This document shows, piece by piece, positions 21,986 through 34,084 of a DNA stretch of 64,000 bases. Position 1 is the first letter of the stretch. Every line of letters starts with the position of its first letter. The notes below the pieces were generated by a model. The model had not been told where the DNA came from. It did no database searches and was given only the letters and a program-made list of their open reading frames with translations. Origin of the DNA: Shinisaurus crocodilurus (taxonomy: Eukaryota; Chordata; Lepidosauria; Squamata; Shinisauridae); NCBI GenBank assembly GCA_021292165.1, contig CM037879.1:20607525-20671524 (forward strand). Direction: 5' to 3'. Made by a program: the position numbers and the translations under genes.

Positions 21986-22433
21986 GGGCACTGGCGCCGT
22001 ACAGGTGGTGGCGAGGTGAGGCATTGAGGCGGCAGCGACTCGAGCGGCGCGGAGAACGCTCCGCGCCGCTCAGAAGAGCGAGTTCGGTCTGCTCCGCCGC
22101 GGAGAACTACGAGCCCAGGGAGGGCTCGTAATACATCCCTGCTGCGGCCGCAGCAGGAACAGGGAAGGATGGTGAGTGGCGGCGGCAGCGGCCCATGGAG
22201 GGAGCATGAGGGTCTCCGTGGGAGGAAGGGCAGCTCTTCTTCCTCTCGCGGAGACCCTCCCACTCCCTCCATGGGCCGCCGCTTTGGGAGTGACTCGGGA
22301 CTTGGGACTCGAGTCACCATTTTGGGCCTCGGACTCGAGACTCGGGTCCAAAGACTTGTGACTCGACTCGTGACTCAGGACCAAGGACTCTTCAACATCC
22401 CTGGCCTTAACAGATAAGTCATAAAAGAAGAGC

Positions 22434-22685
22434 CAGGGCTGGCCCAAGACATTTGGCCTGAGGCAGAGCAGCAAATGGCACTCCCCTCCCCATGTAACCG
22501 GATCAGTGTGCACAGTAGCATAGTACTAAAAACTAGGCAAGTTATTTTGGCACATGAGGTAGAAAACCCCTCAAGTACCTCTATAATAATAACAAATTAA
22601 ATAACTAACAATTTGCTGCCCTTTCACAACACCCAAAACCTGCTGCCTGAGGCGGCTGCCTCACTCTGCCTCAGGGCTAGCCCTG
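22434..22685. mobile_element. MITE-like repeat (CAGGGCTGGCCC family)
   Basis: Termini CAGGGCTGGCCC and GGGCTAGCCCTG. Flanks AGAAGAGC and AAAAGAAC match at 6 of 8. A related copy is at 5606-5943. It sits 22 bases after the hAT element. Confidence 0.65.
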
Positions 22686-23188
22686 AAAAGAACCACACTG
22701 GTTGGATTTTTTCTAGGACATGAATCAGCGTTTGTCTGTGCATAAGGGCAGGAGAGCAATGTCGACAGGAAGGGGATTAGTCCTTGAATTAATGCAGAGA
22801 GGGAGGGAACACCTGAGAAAAGAGTGTGCAGCATGCTAAAATATCCACAGATGCTCAGTGCATGAATCCCCATGTCATTATAATTCAGGCCTGTGCATCT
22901 TTATTCCTTAGAGGTATGAAGCATCCTGTGACTTGGGACCACTGACCTCATTGTGCAGAGGAGCTAGCCATTAACAATAGCTCCGCAGGAATTGCAGCTC
23001 ATTTCTAGAGGAACCCATTCAGTGGCTCGGGCAGCACGTGTCAAGAAATGTGCTCTGCTGTTTACCTTTCTTTTGAGAAAAATAAGTATTCTTCCCCTGC
23101 CTGGGATACAGCTGGGCTTCATTCATAAAGTACATACTAGAATGAAAAATTCTAGCCAGGGGAGTCTCTCTCTGTGTGTAAGTATATA

Positions 23189-23439
23189 CAGTCATGCCTT
23201 GGATTGAGAGCATAATTGGTTCCGGAAACGTGCTTGTAATCCAAAACACTCTTATATCAAAACACTCTTATACCAAAAAAAATGTGTACAGAGATTTTTA
23301 ATTTAAGCCGTACTACAGTACTTGTATTGCAAGACGACGCTTGTATATCAAGTAAAAAAAAATTAAATAAATATTAAAAATTTTGCTTGTCTTGCAAAAC
23401 GCTCTCAAACCAAGTTACTTGGAATCCAAGGTATTACTG
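23189..23439. mobile_element. pogo/Tigger-like MITE, copy 2
   Basis: Starts CAGTCATGCCTTGGATTG, ends CCAAGGTATTACTG, flanked by TA (23187-23188 and 23440-23441). 251 bases, collinear with copy 1. Confidence 0.87.
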
Positions 23440-23550
23440 TATATGACATACTTTCTGAACATAACTGCAGATGAAAATAGCAACTCCTGTGGATGGTGGT
23501 GATAGTTACAGCTGTACACAAAGGATTTGATTTCTTGCCTTTGTCCTTAA

Positions 23551-23573
23551 GTGTGTGTGTGTGTGTGTGTTTG
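23551..23573. repeat. (GT)n microsatellite
   Basis: About 11 GT units. Confidence 0.9.
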
Positions 23574-23735
23574 GAAATCTAATGTCAGAAATTGTGTTGG
23601 TAATGATAATGTACTTTTTTATCGGGAGAGACTCGATTAGCTTTCAGTTCTTTTTACTATGGAATTTTGGTTACCTTATTGCAAAAATAAGGGTGTGAGA
23701 GAAATTGTAAAGCACTTGATATACCTGAAGAGGGG

Positions 23736-23907
23736 GTTTATAGTCCAGGAGTAGAGCAGAAGATCCCAGGTTCAACCGCAGAAGTTCAAGGATCTTGGGA
23801 GGGAGGGCCTCTGGATGAGACCCTTGGGAGCTGATGCCATCTGGAGCAGGCAGTTCTGGGCTAGATGCTCCAGTGATCTGACTCAGTCAGCTTCCTGTGT
23901 TCATATG
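23736..23907 (+). mobile_element. tRNA-derived SINE, second family, diverged
   Basis: B box GGTTCAACCGC, then GGGCTAGATGCTCCAGTGAT and a TGACTCAGTCAGCTTCCTGT end. The head is eroded. Confidence 0.7.
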
Positions 23908-24074
23908 TATTTTATTTGATTCTAAAATGTAAACCCCACATTTCTGTGCATGCTCAATGAGGCTTACAACATTTGAAAACAAGAACTATATAACGACCTA
24001 ATCACGTAAAATACCATACGTAATAATAGGAACGCCCTACAAAACCATGCTTGGTAAAACAAGGAAATAGCAAT

Positions 24075-24235
24075 ATTTATTAATTTTATTTTTATTACAT
24101 TTATAACCCACCTTTCTTCCATCATGGAACTCAAGGTGGCTACATGCGGTTCCCAGGTGGTCTCCCCTCCAAGCACTGACCTGCTTAGCTTCAGCGTGGT
24201 GGCTGCCTCATGTGCCTTCAGACCATACCCTGGGA
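24075..24235 (-). mobile_element. 5S-rRNA-derived SINE with a non-CR1 tail
   Basis: Minus strand: CTGAAGCTAAGCAGG (5S A box), CAGTGCTTGGAGGGGAGACC (C box), then ACCTGGGAACC, which follows 5S further than the CR1-tailed family. The tail CACCTTGAGTTCC...GGTGGGTTATAAATGTAAT resembles the end of the Sauria-type SINE. Position 24181-24190 shows a short deletion between the A and C boxes. Confidence 0.72.
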
Positions 24236-25134
24236 CCACAAAAGTTGTGGTTTCCTGTGCTATCTAAGTTCAACATCATTGCGTGTCTGATGCATTTTTT
24301 GTATATATCTATCCCTTACATGTCTAGAATGTGCATGTTATCTTAGTCTTGTATTTAACAAGTCGCCTGGTTGCCAGAGGCAACCAGGAATTCCATGAAG
24401 GTGAGTGAGCAGGCTGGTGGAGGGAAGATATTGATCTTTCCATTCCTCCTCTGCCAGTCCACTTGGTTTCTGTACCAGCTGTAGAGGAAGGGAAGTCTGT
24501 CCATCCTCAGCCAACCCTGTTTGGGTAGAAGGCCTTTTTTAAAAAACTTAGCTAGACTGCTAAGAGGCTAGTAGCCTTCTTTTCCATGTTGGTCACAGAG
24601 GAAGGGATTGCCAGGCAAATGCAATCTTATTTCCCCGGGCTTTTTAGTGAACCTTTTAGTGAACTTAACTTTTTGAGCAATTGAGGTTGAGCTGCTGCTA
24701 TTTATTTGATCGTTTTACTGTTGTCTAGTTTGTATATGTCTTACAGTTTTTACATTATTTTCTTCCCTTCCTGTATTTTTCCCTTCCGGCAGTCATGGGC
24801 TGCTTAGCTGAATGCAAAGCCAAAAGCATTGATGAGGCAGGCAATTATTTATTTGTGCCGGCAAATGAGCGCAGAGGGCTGGAAGGAATGAGCATCCCAT
24901 CTTTCCCCAAAGACTGTTTCAGCTGGAAGAGCAATGCAGTGGCTCCTCTAATTGCCAGCTCCTTTGATCTTACAGCTAACCTAGTTGCCACAGCTGTATA
25001 GCATGGCATTGGGCTTTGTCAATTTATTTTCTGTTGCACACCAGATCTGTTCCTACAAGAGCAGATCTATTTCATTTAGTTGTTAGTTTCTTTATTTCCT
25101 TGTCAGTTTATTTGATTTCATAGCTGAGGTAGTC
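24236..25134. other. Non-coding interval
   Basis: No gene recognised. A 68-codon frame at 24795-25001 has an ATG and reads cleanly, but shows no family motif. Confidence 0.4.
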
Positions 25135-25269
25135 CAGCCATCCCCAAGCTGGTGCCTTCCAGATCTGTTGGACTACAACTCCCAGCATACCCCAACACAC
25201 ACACGCACACACACACACACACCAGTTGTAGTCCATCACATCTGAAGGGCACCAGCTTGGGGAAGGCTG
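25135..25269. mobile_element. hAT-type foldback MITE with (CA)n in the loop
   Basis: Termini CAGCCATCCCCAAGCTGGTG and CACCAGCTTGGGGAAGGCTG. The arms contain GGACTACAACTCCCAGC. The loop has an (AC)n run. Flanks AGGTAGTC and TGGAGGTC match only 5 of 8. Confidence 0.75.
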
Positions 25270-26560
25270 TGGAGGTCTATTTTTGCCACTGCCCATTGTT
25301 TTTGTCTGTTTCAGAACTGAGATAATGGACCTACTGATCAAGCGTAGATAGCCTGTGTTGTCATCTCTCTTTCCCTTCTCTTTCCTTTCTCATTTTATTT
25401 GCTTGGTTTACAATCTTGCGTTGTATCCCCCTCCTTCTGGTATGGTCCTCGTTTAAACACCCTCCAGAACAAGGCCTGTTAGCATTGGACATGCAGGGAA
25501 ATATTAATGCAAGGATGCTTTCAAACAACATGCATTCTGAGGTGACACTGTCCTTGTGAAAGGGCTGTATCATGTGCCCCGCTGAGCATTGGAATGGGCT
25601 CTTTGCAGAACACACACAGCACAGAGTACCCCCTTGCCTTTTTCCCTTCGGTTTAGCAAAGAAGAGCTGTTCTTCAGTCAGCTCTGTAGAATTAAAGGTG
25701 ACACAAGTATTTGGTGGCAACTGTCACAAGCAATTAGGGGGTGCCTGTATCTTCACATGACAGAAAGCAGATTGGCGCAGTGGTGCCATTGGTTTTGCTT
25801 CCCTACTTTCTTTCCTCCTCCCCACCCACCCCAGATCTGCTTACGAAAAAGAATTTTAGCCTGAGGTGCCTCTTGACGGCTGTGTCTGAGCCACGAAACA
25901 ACTGTAAATTAAAACCCACTGGGAAATGTAGGTCTTTTTCAGGCCCTGCCCTACAAGGGAAATATCTGGCCTTGGGGAAGAAGCTAATACACATGGACCC
26001 CTATCCCTATCCCATAGGCTCCATCCCTGTGAGCCCCTGCCATTTCCTCTTTCCTCTGCTTCACTGGGGGAAAGCCACAACATGGCAATAGCACAATACG
26101 TTGCACTTACACTGTATTTATTGTCATGTATTTCAAAGTTTTGTATCCCACCTTCCCACTGGCGGCTTTAGCATACGTGTTCTAGTAAAAGAAACAACAA
26201 TGGTGTCTTTCCAGTAATCCAGTGAGGGGGCACCATTATTGAGAAAGCCAGTCCAGTGAGTTGGACGGAGTGACGGACCCATCACAATGGAGTCCTGGGC
26301 ATCTGGGAAGCAGGAGCCAGGAGGTCAAGCCTGGAGCCAGAGCCCGTAAAGTCTTATCGTTGCCTAAGCAAAGTCCCAACCTGAACAGGATGTCTCTATA
26401 ACTCTTCCTAATGAGGAGAGCCAGTGGCCAGCCTAGGTGAATGGAGTCACTGCAGTAGCTGGGAAGGCTTTATTGGCTTGGGAAATGCTCCAACATGTAG
26501 CCCTGGTGACTCACGACACAGGTCAGCAGTGGACCAAGCGATGGGTTCCAAATACCAGTT
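25270..26560. other. Non-coding interval
   Basis: No gene or named repeat identified. Frames near 25361-25860 overlap on both strands and carry no motif. Confidence 0.4.
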
Positions 26561-26564
26561 CCAG

Positions 26565-26758
26565 TACATAGGAACATAGGGAAGTGGGTCAGACCATTGG
26601 TCCATCTAGCTCAGTACTTTCTACACTAACCGGCAGTGGCTCTCCGTGGTTTCATACAGGATTCTTTTCCATCCCAACCTGGAGCCGCCAGGGATTCGGC
26701 ACGGGACCTTTGGTATGCAAAGCATGGGCTCTGCCACTGAGCTATGGCCCTTCTTCCG
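26565..26758 (-). mobile_element. tRNA-derived SINE, second family
   Basis: Minus strand: GCCATAGCTCAGTGGCAGAG head, a decayed B box, and the end CAGACCCACTTCCC next to TATGTTCC. Confidence 0.8.
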
Positions 26759-27085
26759 GCTTAGCGCCTGACAGCATTCATTCATTTATTTGTGATATAA
26801 TAAAATCCCCAACAGGTCCTGGACAGAAGCATGGAGTCCATAGATGAGCAAGGATTTGCATCCAGGAGCTCACTGGGGTGGCTTTGGGCTGGTCACTCTC
26901 CCTCTCTCTCAGCCTCACCTGCCCCTTAGGGCTCTCAAGAGGGTAAAATGGGTTAACCGTGGCTTTACTACCCAAGGGCTTTTGGATGATGATGATGATG
27001 ATGATTCCAGGTTGGGAAATTAAAGCTGAGAAGCACTCCTGTGAAGTGGCCTTATACTTAGCCAAGACCATTGGTCCATCTAGCA

Positions 27086-27665
27086 CAGGGGCAGGCAACC
27101 CTTTTGGGCCTGTGGGCATGCTTTTCATTTGGGGGGGGACTCCAGAACATCCCCCCCCATGGTCATTTGTGCCTCTGTGCATTTATTTTCAGGATCCTCT
27201 CTTTTCTCTTTTCTCGCCCCCTTCCTCCTCCTGCTCCTCCCCTTCCTCCTCCAGATCTCTTTTCCTCTTGCCTCCCCTGCCTCCCCTTTCTTCTTCTTCT
27301 TCTTCTTCTTCCTCTCCTCCACTTCCGCCTCCTATCGCCATCTTCCGCCACCGCCACTCCTGCCTCCTCCTCCAGGTTTCCTCCTTCCCCACCGCTTCTG
27401 CGGCCTCCTGTCTGCCTGCCTGCCAGCTGGCCAGCCGCCACCACCAGATTTCCTCTTCCCACCCATGGCCACGTCTGCCACCTGCTCCCTACCCTGCCCC
27501 CCACTGCTGTGCTGTCACCGCTGTGCCATTCTTGCTTTCTGGCTGCTGAGCATGGTTGGGGTTGAGGGAGGGGTCTTGGCGGGTGCCGTTGGGGGTCTTG
27601 GCGGGTGCCGTCGGGAGTCTTGGCGGGCGCTGCTGTGCCTGCAGACGCCACATTGCCAGTCCCTG
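27086..27665. mobile_element. hAT-type element with pyrimidine-rich interior
   Basis: Left end CAGGGGCAGGCAACC, right end ATTGCCAGTCCCTG, about 580 bases. Flanks ATCTAGCA and ATCTATTC match at 5 of 8. The interior is rich in CTT/CTCC and gives long low-complexity frames on both strands, not genes. The left flank is a fragment of the second-family SINE (GGTCCATCTAGC). Confidence 0.6.
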
Positions 27666-27890
27666 ATCTATTCTAGATGTTCAGCGGTAGAATTATGTCC
27701 TAGCAACCTTGCTCCTGTTAAAGGCAAAGTTGATTGAGATGTCCTGCTGAATGGATCAGTACAGCACTCAGCACCGCGTGCCTGACAGCTTCTCTACTGC
27801 TGTGGTAGTGAAAGTAACTAAACGAATTAATCAAGGGCCTCATTAAATAGCAAAGGCTTACAGCCTCCCCCAGGGATGATCAAGTATAGA

Positions 27891-27919
27891 CTGAGAGAGA
27901 GAGAGAGAGAGAGAGAGAG
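27891..27919. repeat. (GA)n microsatellite
   Basis: About 14 GA units. Confidence 0.9.
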
Positions 27920-28533
27920 GTTTCTTGCTGTGGATTCTTTGACAATAGTTCTTTATGGAAAATGAGTAGCAAATTGAATGTAGGATAACAGCGTTTCCAA
28001 ATCGCTCTGAAAATCTGTATGACTGATCAGGCCATGTAATCTGCTGTGGAATCCAGCAGTTTGAGTAGATTTGTGAAATTCTCTGGTTTTATTTGTTTAA
28101 TTAAACTTTGCTAAAAACATAGTACATGTCTACAGTGCAGACTTAAGCCAACTGCAAGCCTGTTTAAAATTCAGTTGTCCTGTCAAAAAGAAGCCTGGAT
28201 TGGTTATCTTGTGGAGCAGCTAGGAATCTTTCGACAAACAATTGTCAGTACTTCCATAGGGTTACAATTTCTAGGGTCCTTTGGGGAAAGCCATGATAGC
28301 TAAACTGGTTTCAAACCTTGTAATGTAGACACGTGTCCATATAAAAAACTGGGATGGGAATTCCGTTGTGCAGTGGTTGGTCTTCTTCACTTGCATAAAT
28401 CTCCGGTGGGCGGCTGGCCGAAATTGCAAAAGAGCTCCTCATTGTAGTTTTTTGGGGTGTGGGGTGGGGCAAACTATATGTATCACTAGCTGTTGCCCGC
28501 AGCTTCACTCGTGTGGATTTTAGGATTTGGTAT
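27920..28533. other. Non-coding interval
   Basis: Nothing recognised. Confidence 0.35.
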
Positions 28534-28534
28534 A

Positions 28535-28785
28535 CAGTAATACCTTGGATTGCAAGTGACTTGGTTTGAGAGCGTTTTGCAAGACAAGCAAATTTTTAAA
28601 TATTTAATTTTTTTTTTTTTACTTGATATACAAGCGACGTCTTGCAATACAAGTACTGTAGTACAACTTAAATTAAAAATCTCTGTACAATTTTTTTGGG
28701 GGGGGATTTCGTTTTGATATAAGAGTGTTTTGGATTACAAGCACGTTTCCGGAACAAATTATGCTCTCAATCCAAGGCATGACTG
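28535..28785. mobile_element. pogo/Tigger-like MITE, copy 3
   Basis: Starts CAGTAATACCTTGGATTGCA, ends ATCCAAGGCATGACTG, flanked by TA on both sides. It lies in the opposite orientation to copies 1 and 2. Confidence 0.87.
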
Positions 28786-29442
28786 TAATTGTTTTTAAAA
28801 GAAACATGTATGGAAAAGATGCAGTGTCTCTGAGTGAAAGTGTAACGTTTAGGCTGGGTACTGGCAGCAGAAATCTTTTGTGACAGAAATATCTGTTCAT
28901 AAAGAAAAATCTGGTTAATCCTGAGAGTCTACAGGTGATGAAGAGTGAGCATACCAAGTTTGGGGTAGATCCATCTAAATGTGATGGAGCCTATGCGACG
29001 ATGCCCCACACACAACAGTCAGTCAGTCATGTAAAAAGTTTCCCTGCCTTTTCACCCAGTCATGTAAAACGTTTCCTGCATACCCAGCCCTATTGGCCCC
29101 TGCAGGAGTTCATAAGTGTTGTATGGGTTATTTGCATAACTGCTGCTATTGGCTCCTGCAGCAAGTTGGCTCCTGCAGCAATTATGAGGTGAGGCCTCTT
29201 TGCAGAGCTGCAGATATGAGAGTGGGGCGATTTTGCCCCCTTTTTCCACCCACTTAGGGACGGAATTTCCCAAAATCCTTCCTTAGTGGGGGTCTACGTC
29301 ATAAAAGCAATGTCCCTTCAAGATTTCATGTTCCTAGATTAAACTGTTTGAGCTGGGCGTTGATGAGTCAGTCAGTCAGTCAGGACACTTTCTATAGATA
29401 GCAATGATGGCTTTGTGAGACCAGCAGCCTGATCTGCTAGTC

Positions 29443-29541
29443 CAGTGTTCTCCAACCTTGGGTCCCCAGATGTTTTGGGCCTGGGGCATGCTGGGAGTTG
29501 TAGGCCAAAAGCATCTGGGGACCCAAGGTTGGAGAACACTG
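29443..29541. mobile_element. hAT-type foldback MITE, short form
   Basis: Ends CAGTGTTCTCCAACCTTGGG and complement, with most of one inner arm deleted. Perfect 8-bp duplication TGCTAGTC (29435-29442 and 29542-29549). Confidence 0.92.
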
Positions 29542-29549
29542 TGCTAGTC

Positions 29550-30260
29550 ACTCATGCTGGACTATTAATACAGCAACGCTTATGGTTGGGCAGCATCATA
29601 GCTGCAACTGCAAACAACAATGGAATCCCAGGGGCAATGGCAGAGCAGTTCTGCAAATTAGTTTCCAAGTGCCTGAGATGCTGTGCCTGCGGAAATGGGC
29701 ACCATGACTGACTATCCACATCTGAATGCAGGAGCAAATGTCTGTCTTTACTAATTGGCTGTGGTTCATTTTGTCCTAATCATGAAACACTTTTATCTGT
29801 CTGAAATCTAGCAGGATTCTCCTCCTTTATGGTTTTCTCTGAAAGTAATTTTGCTCTTTAAATACTTACATTTTCCTGGTGTGTGTGCGCGCGTGCACGT
29901 ACACAAATTTCTCTGACAATATATTTAATTATGTAGATAGAGTTACAATTTCAATTGTTACACAAAACTGTTTGTATAAGATGAGGAAGGGGCCAGATAG
30001 CTAAAACAATTCTTTTGCGTCCCTGTCATGCTACTTAATATCTCCAGGAACCAAGAGAGAGCAATTTAGGAAAGCCCAGCTTTCTCATGGCTTTTCAGAT
30101 TATCCATTTCAGCCTGCTTTCATTTAATCTGTTTTTTTTCCTGAGTGCATAAATAATGTTATAAACTACTGTAATTATCAATCACTTTGACTCTCTCTTG
30201 TGTTCAAGGGCGTGACTCCTCCACTGCATTCTCTACAACTTTCTCACTTAGAAGAATGCT

Positions 30261-30295
<35 letters not shown>

Positions 30296-30866
30296 GGAGA
30301 GGGAGAGAGACGTTCTGACCCATTAGCTGATTCAAGAAGCAAACGTCTAAAAGAGCCAGGCTTTCCTGCCAGAGCAGAGTAAACGAATTCCCTATTTTGA
30401 ATGCCAGTCAAGCAGACTATGCCATGGGTGATGACCTTGGATGCTCTTCTGAGGTCTGGCTGCATCATGCCAACAAGTACAGAACTGATAAGTAGAAAAG
30501 CAAAAAGGAGAGGGAATAGGTGGCAGCAGTATCTGGAAAGGGAGCCACGCTTTTGTCCAAATTAGGCTATTATTTTTTATATATATATTATTCATTTCTA
30601 AAAAAACTGATGCCACATACAAAAGACCACACCCTTTGTTTTATGCATTAATTAATCCAGAATAATTGCTACTTCCTTATTAGATAATCGCCACTGCTTT
30701 TGTATTCATATTCATCTGATGCTTAAGGAATCGTGAACATCTCCAGGCTGGTTCCACACACCCCACACCTCCCTTTGCTTGGTCAGGAGGAGAAGACCCC
30801 TGGAAGACTCTCTGCCAACTGTGTTGGTGCTTATATCTGTAATTTATCAATAAATTAGCCTCATTA
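29550..30866. other. Non-coding interval
   Basis: Only a (GA)n run at 30259-30290 stands out. No gene recognised. Confidence 0.4.
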
Positions 30867-30874
30867 GTCTAGCA

Positions 30875-30965
30875 CAGTGTTCTCCAACCTTGGATCCCCA
30901 GATGCTGGGGCATGCTGGGAGTTGTAGCCCCAAAACATCTGGGGACCCAAGGTTGGAGAACACTG
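30875..30965. mobile_element. hAT-type foldback MITE, short form
   Basis: Ends CAGTGTTCTCCAACCTTGG and complement. Perfect duplication GTCTAGCA (30867-30874 and 30966-30973). One inner arm reduced. Confidence 0.92.
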
Positions 30966-31171
30966 GTCTAGCAGTATGTAATCATATTCATGCAGTTTTT
31001 AAATAAGTCATTCTCCTTCTGAGCTCCCATTGATAAGAATTTCTTGATAAAAAGATGGATTTGAATCCCTCATGTATGCATAATCATGCATTTTAAGGGT
31101 GGATCGATACATTGCAATAACCATGAAAATGGAGCAACATCATACTGAGTTCTCCCCGTCTATGACATAGG

Positions 31172-31361
31172 GTACATAGGAACCTAAGAAGCTGCTTTGT
31201 ACAGAGTCAGACCCCCTTGGTCCATCTAGCCCATTATTGTCAACACTGACTGATAGTGGCTCTCCGGGGGCTCAGGCAGGATTCCTCCCTAGCCCTACCT
31301 GGAGATGCCAGGGATTGAACCTGGGACCTTCTGCGTGTGCTCTATCGCACTGAGCTACGAT
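31172..31361 (-). mobile_element. tRNA-derived SINE, second family
   Basis: Minus strand: CGTAGCTCAGTGCGATAGAG, B box GGTTCAATCCC, body with GGAGAGCCACTATCAGTCAG, end TCTTAGGTTCC. Confidence 0.85.
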
Positions 31362-31728
31362 ATAACTTATATCCATGCCCTGATGTCAGGTTCAGAACCT
31401 GGGGTCAACTTTGTCAGGCACCTGCCAAGGCCGAAACATCCCTGCAGGGGCCCCTGCCAAATCTTGGAGCCTCCTGGCTGTGCTCTTCCTCCTCCCCCTC
31501 GCTATTGTTGCCTGTTCACCTGCCCTCTCCAGTCGTGCAAGGGTAAGAAGATGGAGCATTCTCCTCCTCTGCTTTCCCTCCGGTTATGTGGATCGGGCGC
31601 AGAGGAGGTGGCAAGCAAATGGATACTGATGGATAGTGGTGAGAAGGAGGTGGGCCTACTCAGACCCACTGAGGACCTCTTTCCCATGCACAGACACCCA
31701 TCTGGAGCTGGCACTGCCTATATTGGCC

Positions 31729-32142
31729 AGGTTTGCACGATCACCACAGCCCACTGTGGCTTATCTAGGCCACAGTGGGTTGTGATGTGTGCCAGCGGCC
31801 ATTTTGAATATTCAAACTGCAGCAGGTGGTCACTGTGGCTTATCATGTCATGCAAACCTGGCAAGGCTGGCTTATGTGAGGGTTAAACAACCTTCGCATA
31901 ACCCATGGGCTGTTTTAGGGTTATGCGAGGGTTGTTCAACCCTCGCATAAGTCACCCTTGCTGGGCTCACATGACACGATAGCCATGACTACTGCCCCGC
32001 CGCAGCTTGAATATTCAAAATGGTCGCCAGCACACACTGCAACCCACCGTGGCTTGGGTGTTCAAAAGGGCAGCCTGCGTAAACCACAACCTACTCTGCC
32101 TTAAATAAGCCACAGTGAGCTGCAGCGATTGTGCAAACCAGC
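31729..32142. mobile_element. Large foldback element, about 410 bp
   Basis: Palindrome with outer ends GGTTTGCACGATCACC and GCGATTGTGCAAACC, centred at about 31915 beside CCCATGGGCTGTTTTAGGG. A related element lies at about 56090-56450. The arms repeatedly contain CACTGTGGCTTAT and TTGAATATTCAAA. No coding capacity. Confidence 0.7.
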
Positions 32143-33788
32143 CCATTGGGTTGTGCATTTCCCCATCCATGCTCGCAGCAGCCGCTAATGTGGAGCAGAG
32201 GTAGGAAAGTGCACGATCAAGACAAATGTAAGGTTTATTACCCCAACGAAGCGGGAGGGGAGGTTGACATGGGGCTGCCGTTATCTTCATCATCAGCCCT
32301 GTGTTTACCAGAATGTGTCATTCTACCCTGAAAGGGTAGCAAAATCCTCATGCTGATATCTCCCAGATAGCGAGTACAACTGGATGATTAATTGGTGTTA
32401 AGAAGTAACTGATATTGAGTGTGTGTGTGGAATTCAATGCAAATACCTAGCAAACAGTTCAGTGATTTAAAAAAAATAAAATACAGGTTGTACAGTTGTT
32501 GGCAAGATAGTTCACTACATTCAGATTCGTTCTGTCAGAGAAACATAGTCACAGCATCAATCTACGTCAGTGACTTATTCATATAATTCTTTCCAGAAGC
32601 ATTCAAAGATTTGAGTGGCTTTCTTCTAAGCATGTCCACTCCTCCTAATAGTGAACTCAGCTGTTGAGTGGCAACAGGACTATATACAAAGCAGTGCCAC
32701 TGAGAAACAAGAGGGGGGAGCATTGGCATGCTTGTGGGATCCTCAAGGTTTGGATAAATATATTTTTTTAAAATTTTTTTTAACCCTCAGCTCTTAAGGG
32801 GGCAGCCTGACGCACCCCCAAAAAGCTGAGTGACAGCTAAGTGTGCTCAGAAACCACAGAATATAGAGTGATCATTGGAAAAGAAAAAAAACAGAACATA
32901 GGTGTAAGGAATGGAACACTCCGCTTGGAGGGAATGGCTGGCTGGAACGGTAAACAGTGCTCCTTTTAGGAGGGAGGATACACTGCAACATTTTGTCGTA
33001 GATCCCACTTGACATTATACCATCCCTGATTCAGCACGAGTCACGCCGCAGATTCTCCACTCTGTAGGGGAGTGAAGAGCTTCACCTAGTGCACAAGCTA
33101 TACATTGCCAGCCTTTGGTGTTTTGTTTATTGTCAATACCAATCTCAGTATTAAAGCATATTTTCTTCCTACAGCACTTCTTGGCATAAAGTGGGTGTGT
33201 GGGTGTGTGGAGCCAAATGATTCCCCAGGACTTCGTGGATGCTTTCTTCACTCATTTGCACATGACCCCACAGGCTGCAGCGTATTCCCACAGTATGCTC
33301 ATCAAGCCGTTCTGAGCAAAGAGGTTTCTCCCCTGAGTCACTGCACCATCTGACAGTGTTTCCTGGCTGAGTTCTCGGTGCTTCACCTGCTCCATGCTTC
33401 TCTGCTGCAGGCGCACGGCATATGTAAGAGCAGAAACCATCAGGGCACTGAGAGAGGTGGGGGAGGGAAGTCATCGTGCGTCTCCTTTGCCTTCCGCCAG
33501 CAGGAGGAGCAGAGGCTTGTTAGAAAGACCTCTGTGTGTTTCCGGGCATACAAGGCAGATCAGCTGAGGCCAGACCAGACACCCGATAGAGCCGGAGGAC
33601 CATCAGGAGCCTCTCCCAATTGGCCACCTTAGAAGCTACTGGTGTGGGGTACAGAGTCCCAGAGCACTGATCACTGGAGCTTTGCTCAGCTCTTTGGTTT
33701 CTTTCTAACACTTCAGTGGACATTCTGGGAATATCTGCAAACTGATCCTTTTCAGCCTTGAGGGCTGGTCACCTTTGAAACTTTTAAA
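32143..33788. other. Non-coding interval
   Basis: No gene recognised. The ORFs near 33255-33640 have no motif. Confidence 0.4.
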
Positions 33789-33789
33789 T

Positions 33790-33949
33790 CAGGGGTGGAA
33801 AGCCTTTTTTCTCTCAAGGGCTGCATTCCTTTGGGGGGTATCTGGTAGGGCTGCATGCTAGTGCGGGGTGGGGCAGAGCTAAAAGTGGGTGAGGCCATCC
33901 CTTCTCTCTCTCTGCCTCCCTCCTTCCCTTCCTCTTTTTGCCATTCCGC

Positions 33950-33997
<48 letters not shown>

Positions 33998-34084
33998 CCT
34001 GCCCAGTGGACCGCCAGGACAAGGACAGATCACGGTTTCCAGAGGTCTTGCAGAGCACTTTTGAAAATAGGTTGCCCACCCCTG
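33790..34084. mobile_element. hAT-type element, 295 bp, with (CT)n inside
   Basis: Ends CAGGGGTGGAAAGCC and GGTTGCCCACCCCTG. Perfect duplication TTTTAAAT (33782-33789 and 34085-34092). A long (CT)n tract lies at 33954-33993. Confidence 0.9.

Larger units (their letters stand above)
21372..22403 (+). mobile_element. hAT element with GACTCGAGTC terminal arrays and GC-rich interior
   Basis: Terminal inverted repeat CAGGGATG at both ends. Duplications GCCTTAAA (21364-21371) and GCCTTAAC (22404-22411) agree at 7 of 8. The outer about 110 bases on each side are made of GACTCG/CGAGTC words in both orientations, as in the related element at 62808-63809. By its ends it lies in the opposite orientation to that copy. 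The interior (about 21490-22290) is unrelated to it: extremely rich in CCG/CGG, with two inverted repeats and a minisatellite. No transposase is present, so movement would need a helper. Confidence 0.85.

Noticed and set aside
21451..22320. 289-codon frame, minus strand, rich in His/Arg/Pro
   Set aside because: Read through the CCG/CGG tandem repeats of a hAT element; low complexity and mirrored on the other strand.
27129..27737. 202- and 196-codon frames, pyrimidine-rich
   Set aside because: Leu/Pro/Ser/Phe low complexity from CTT/CTCC runs inside a MITE-like element, open in several frames at once.
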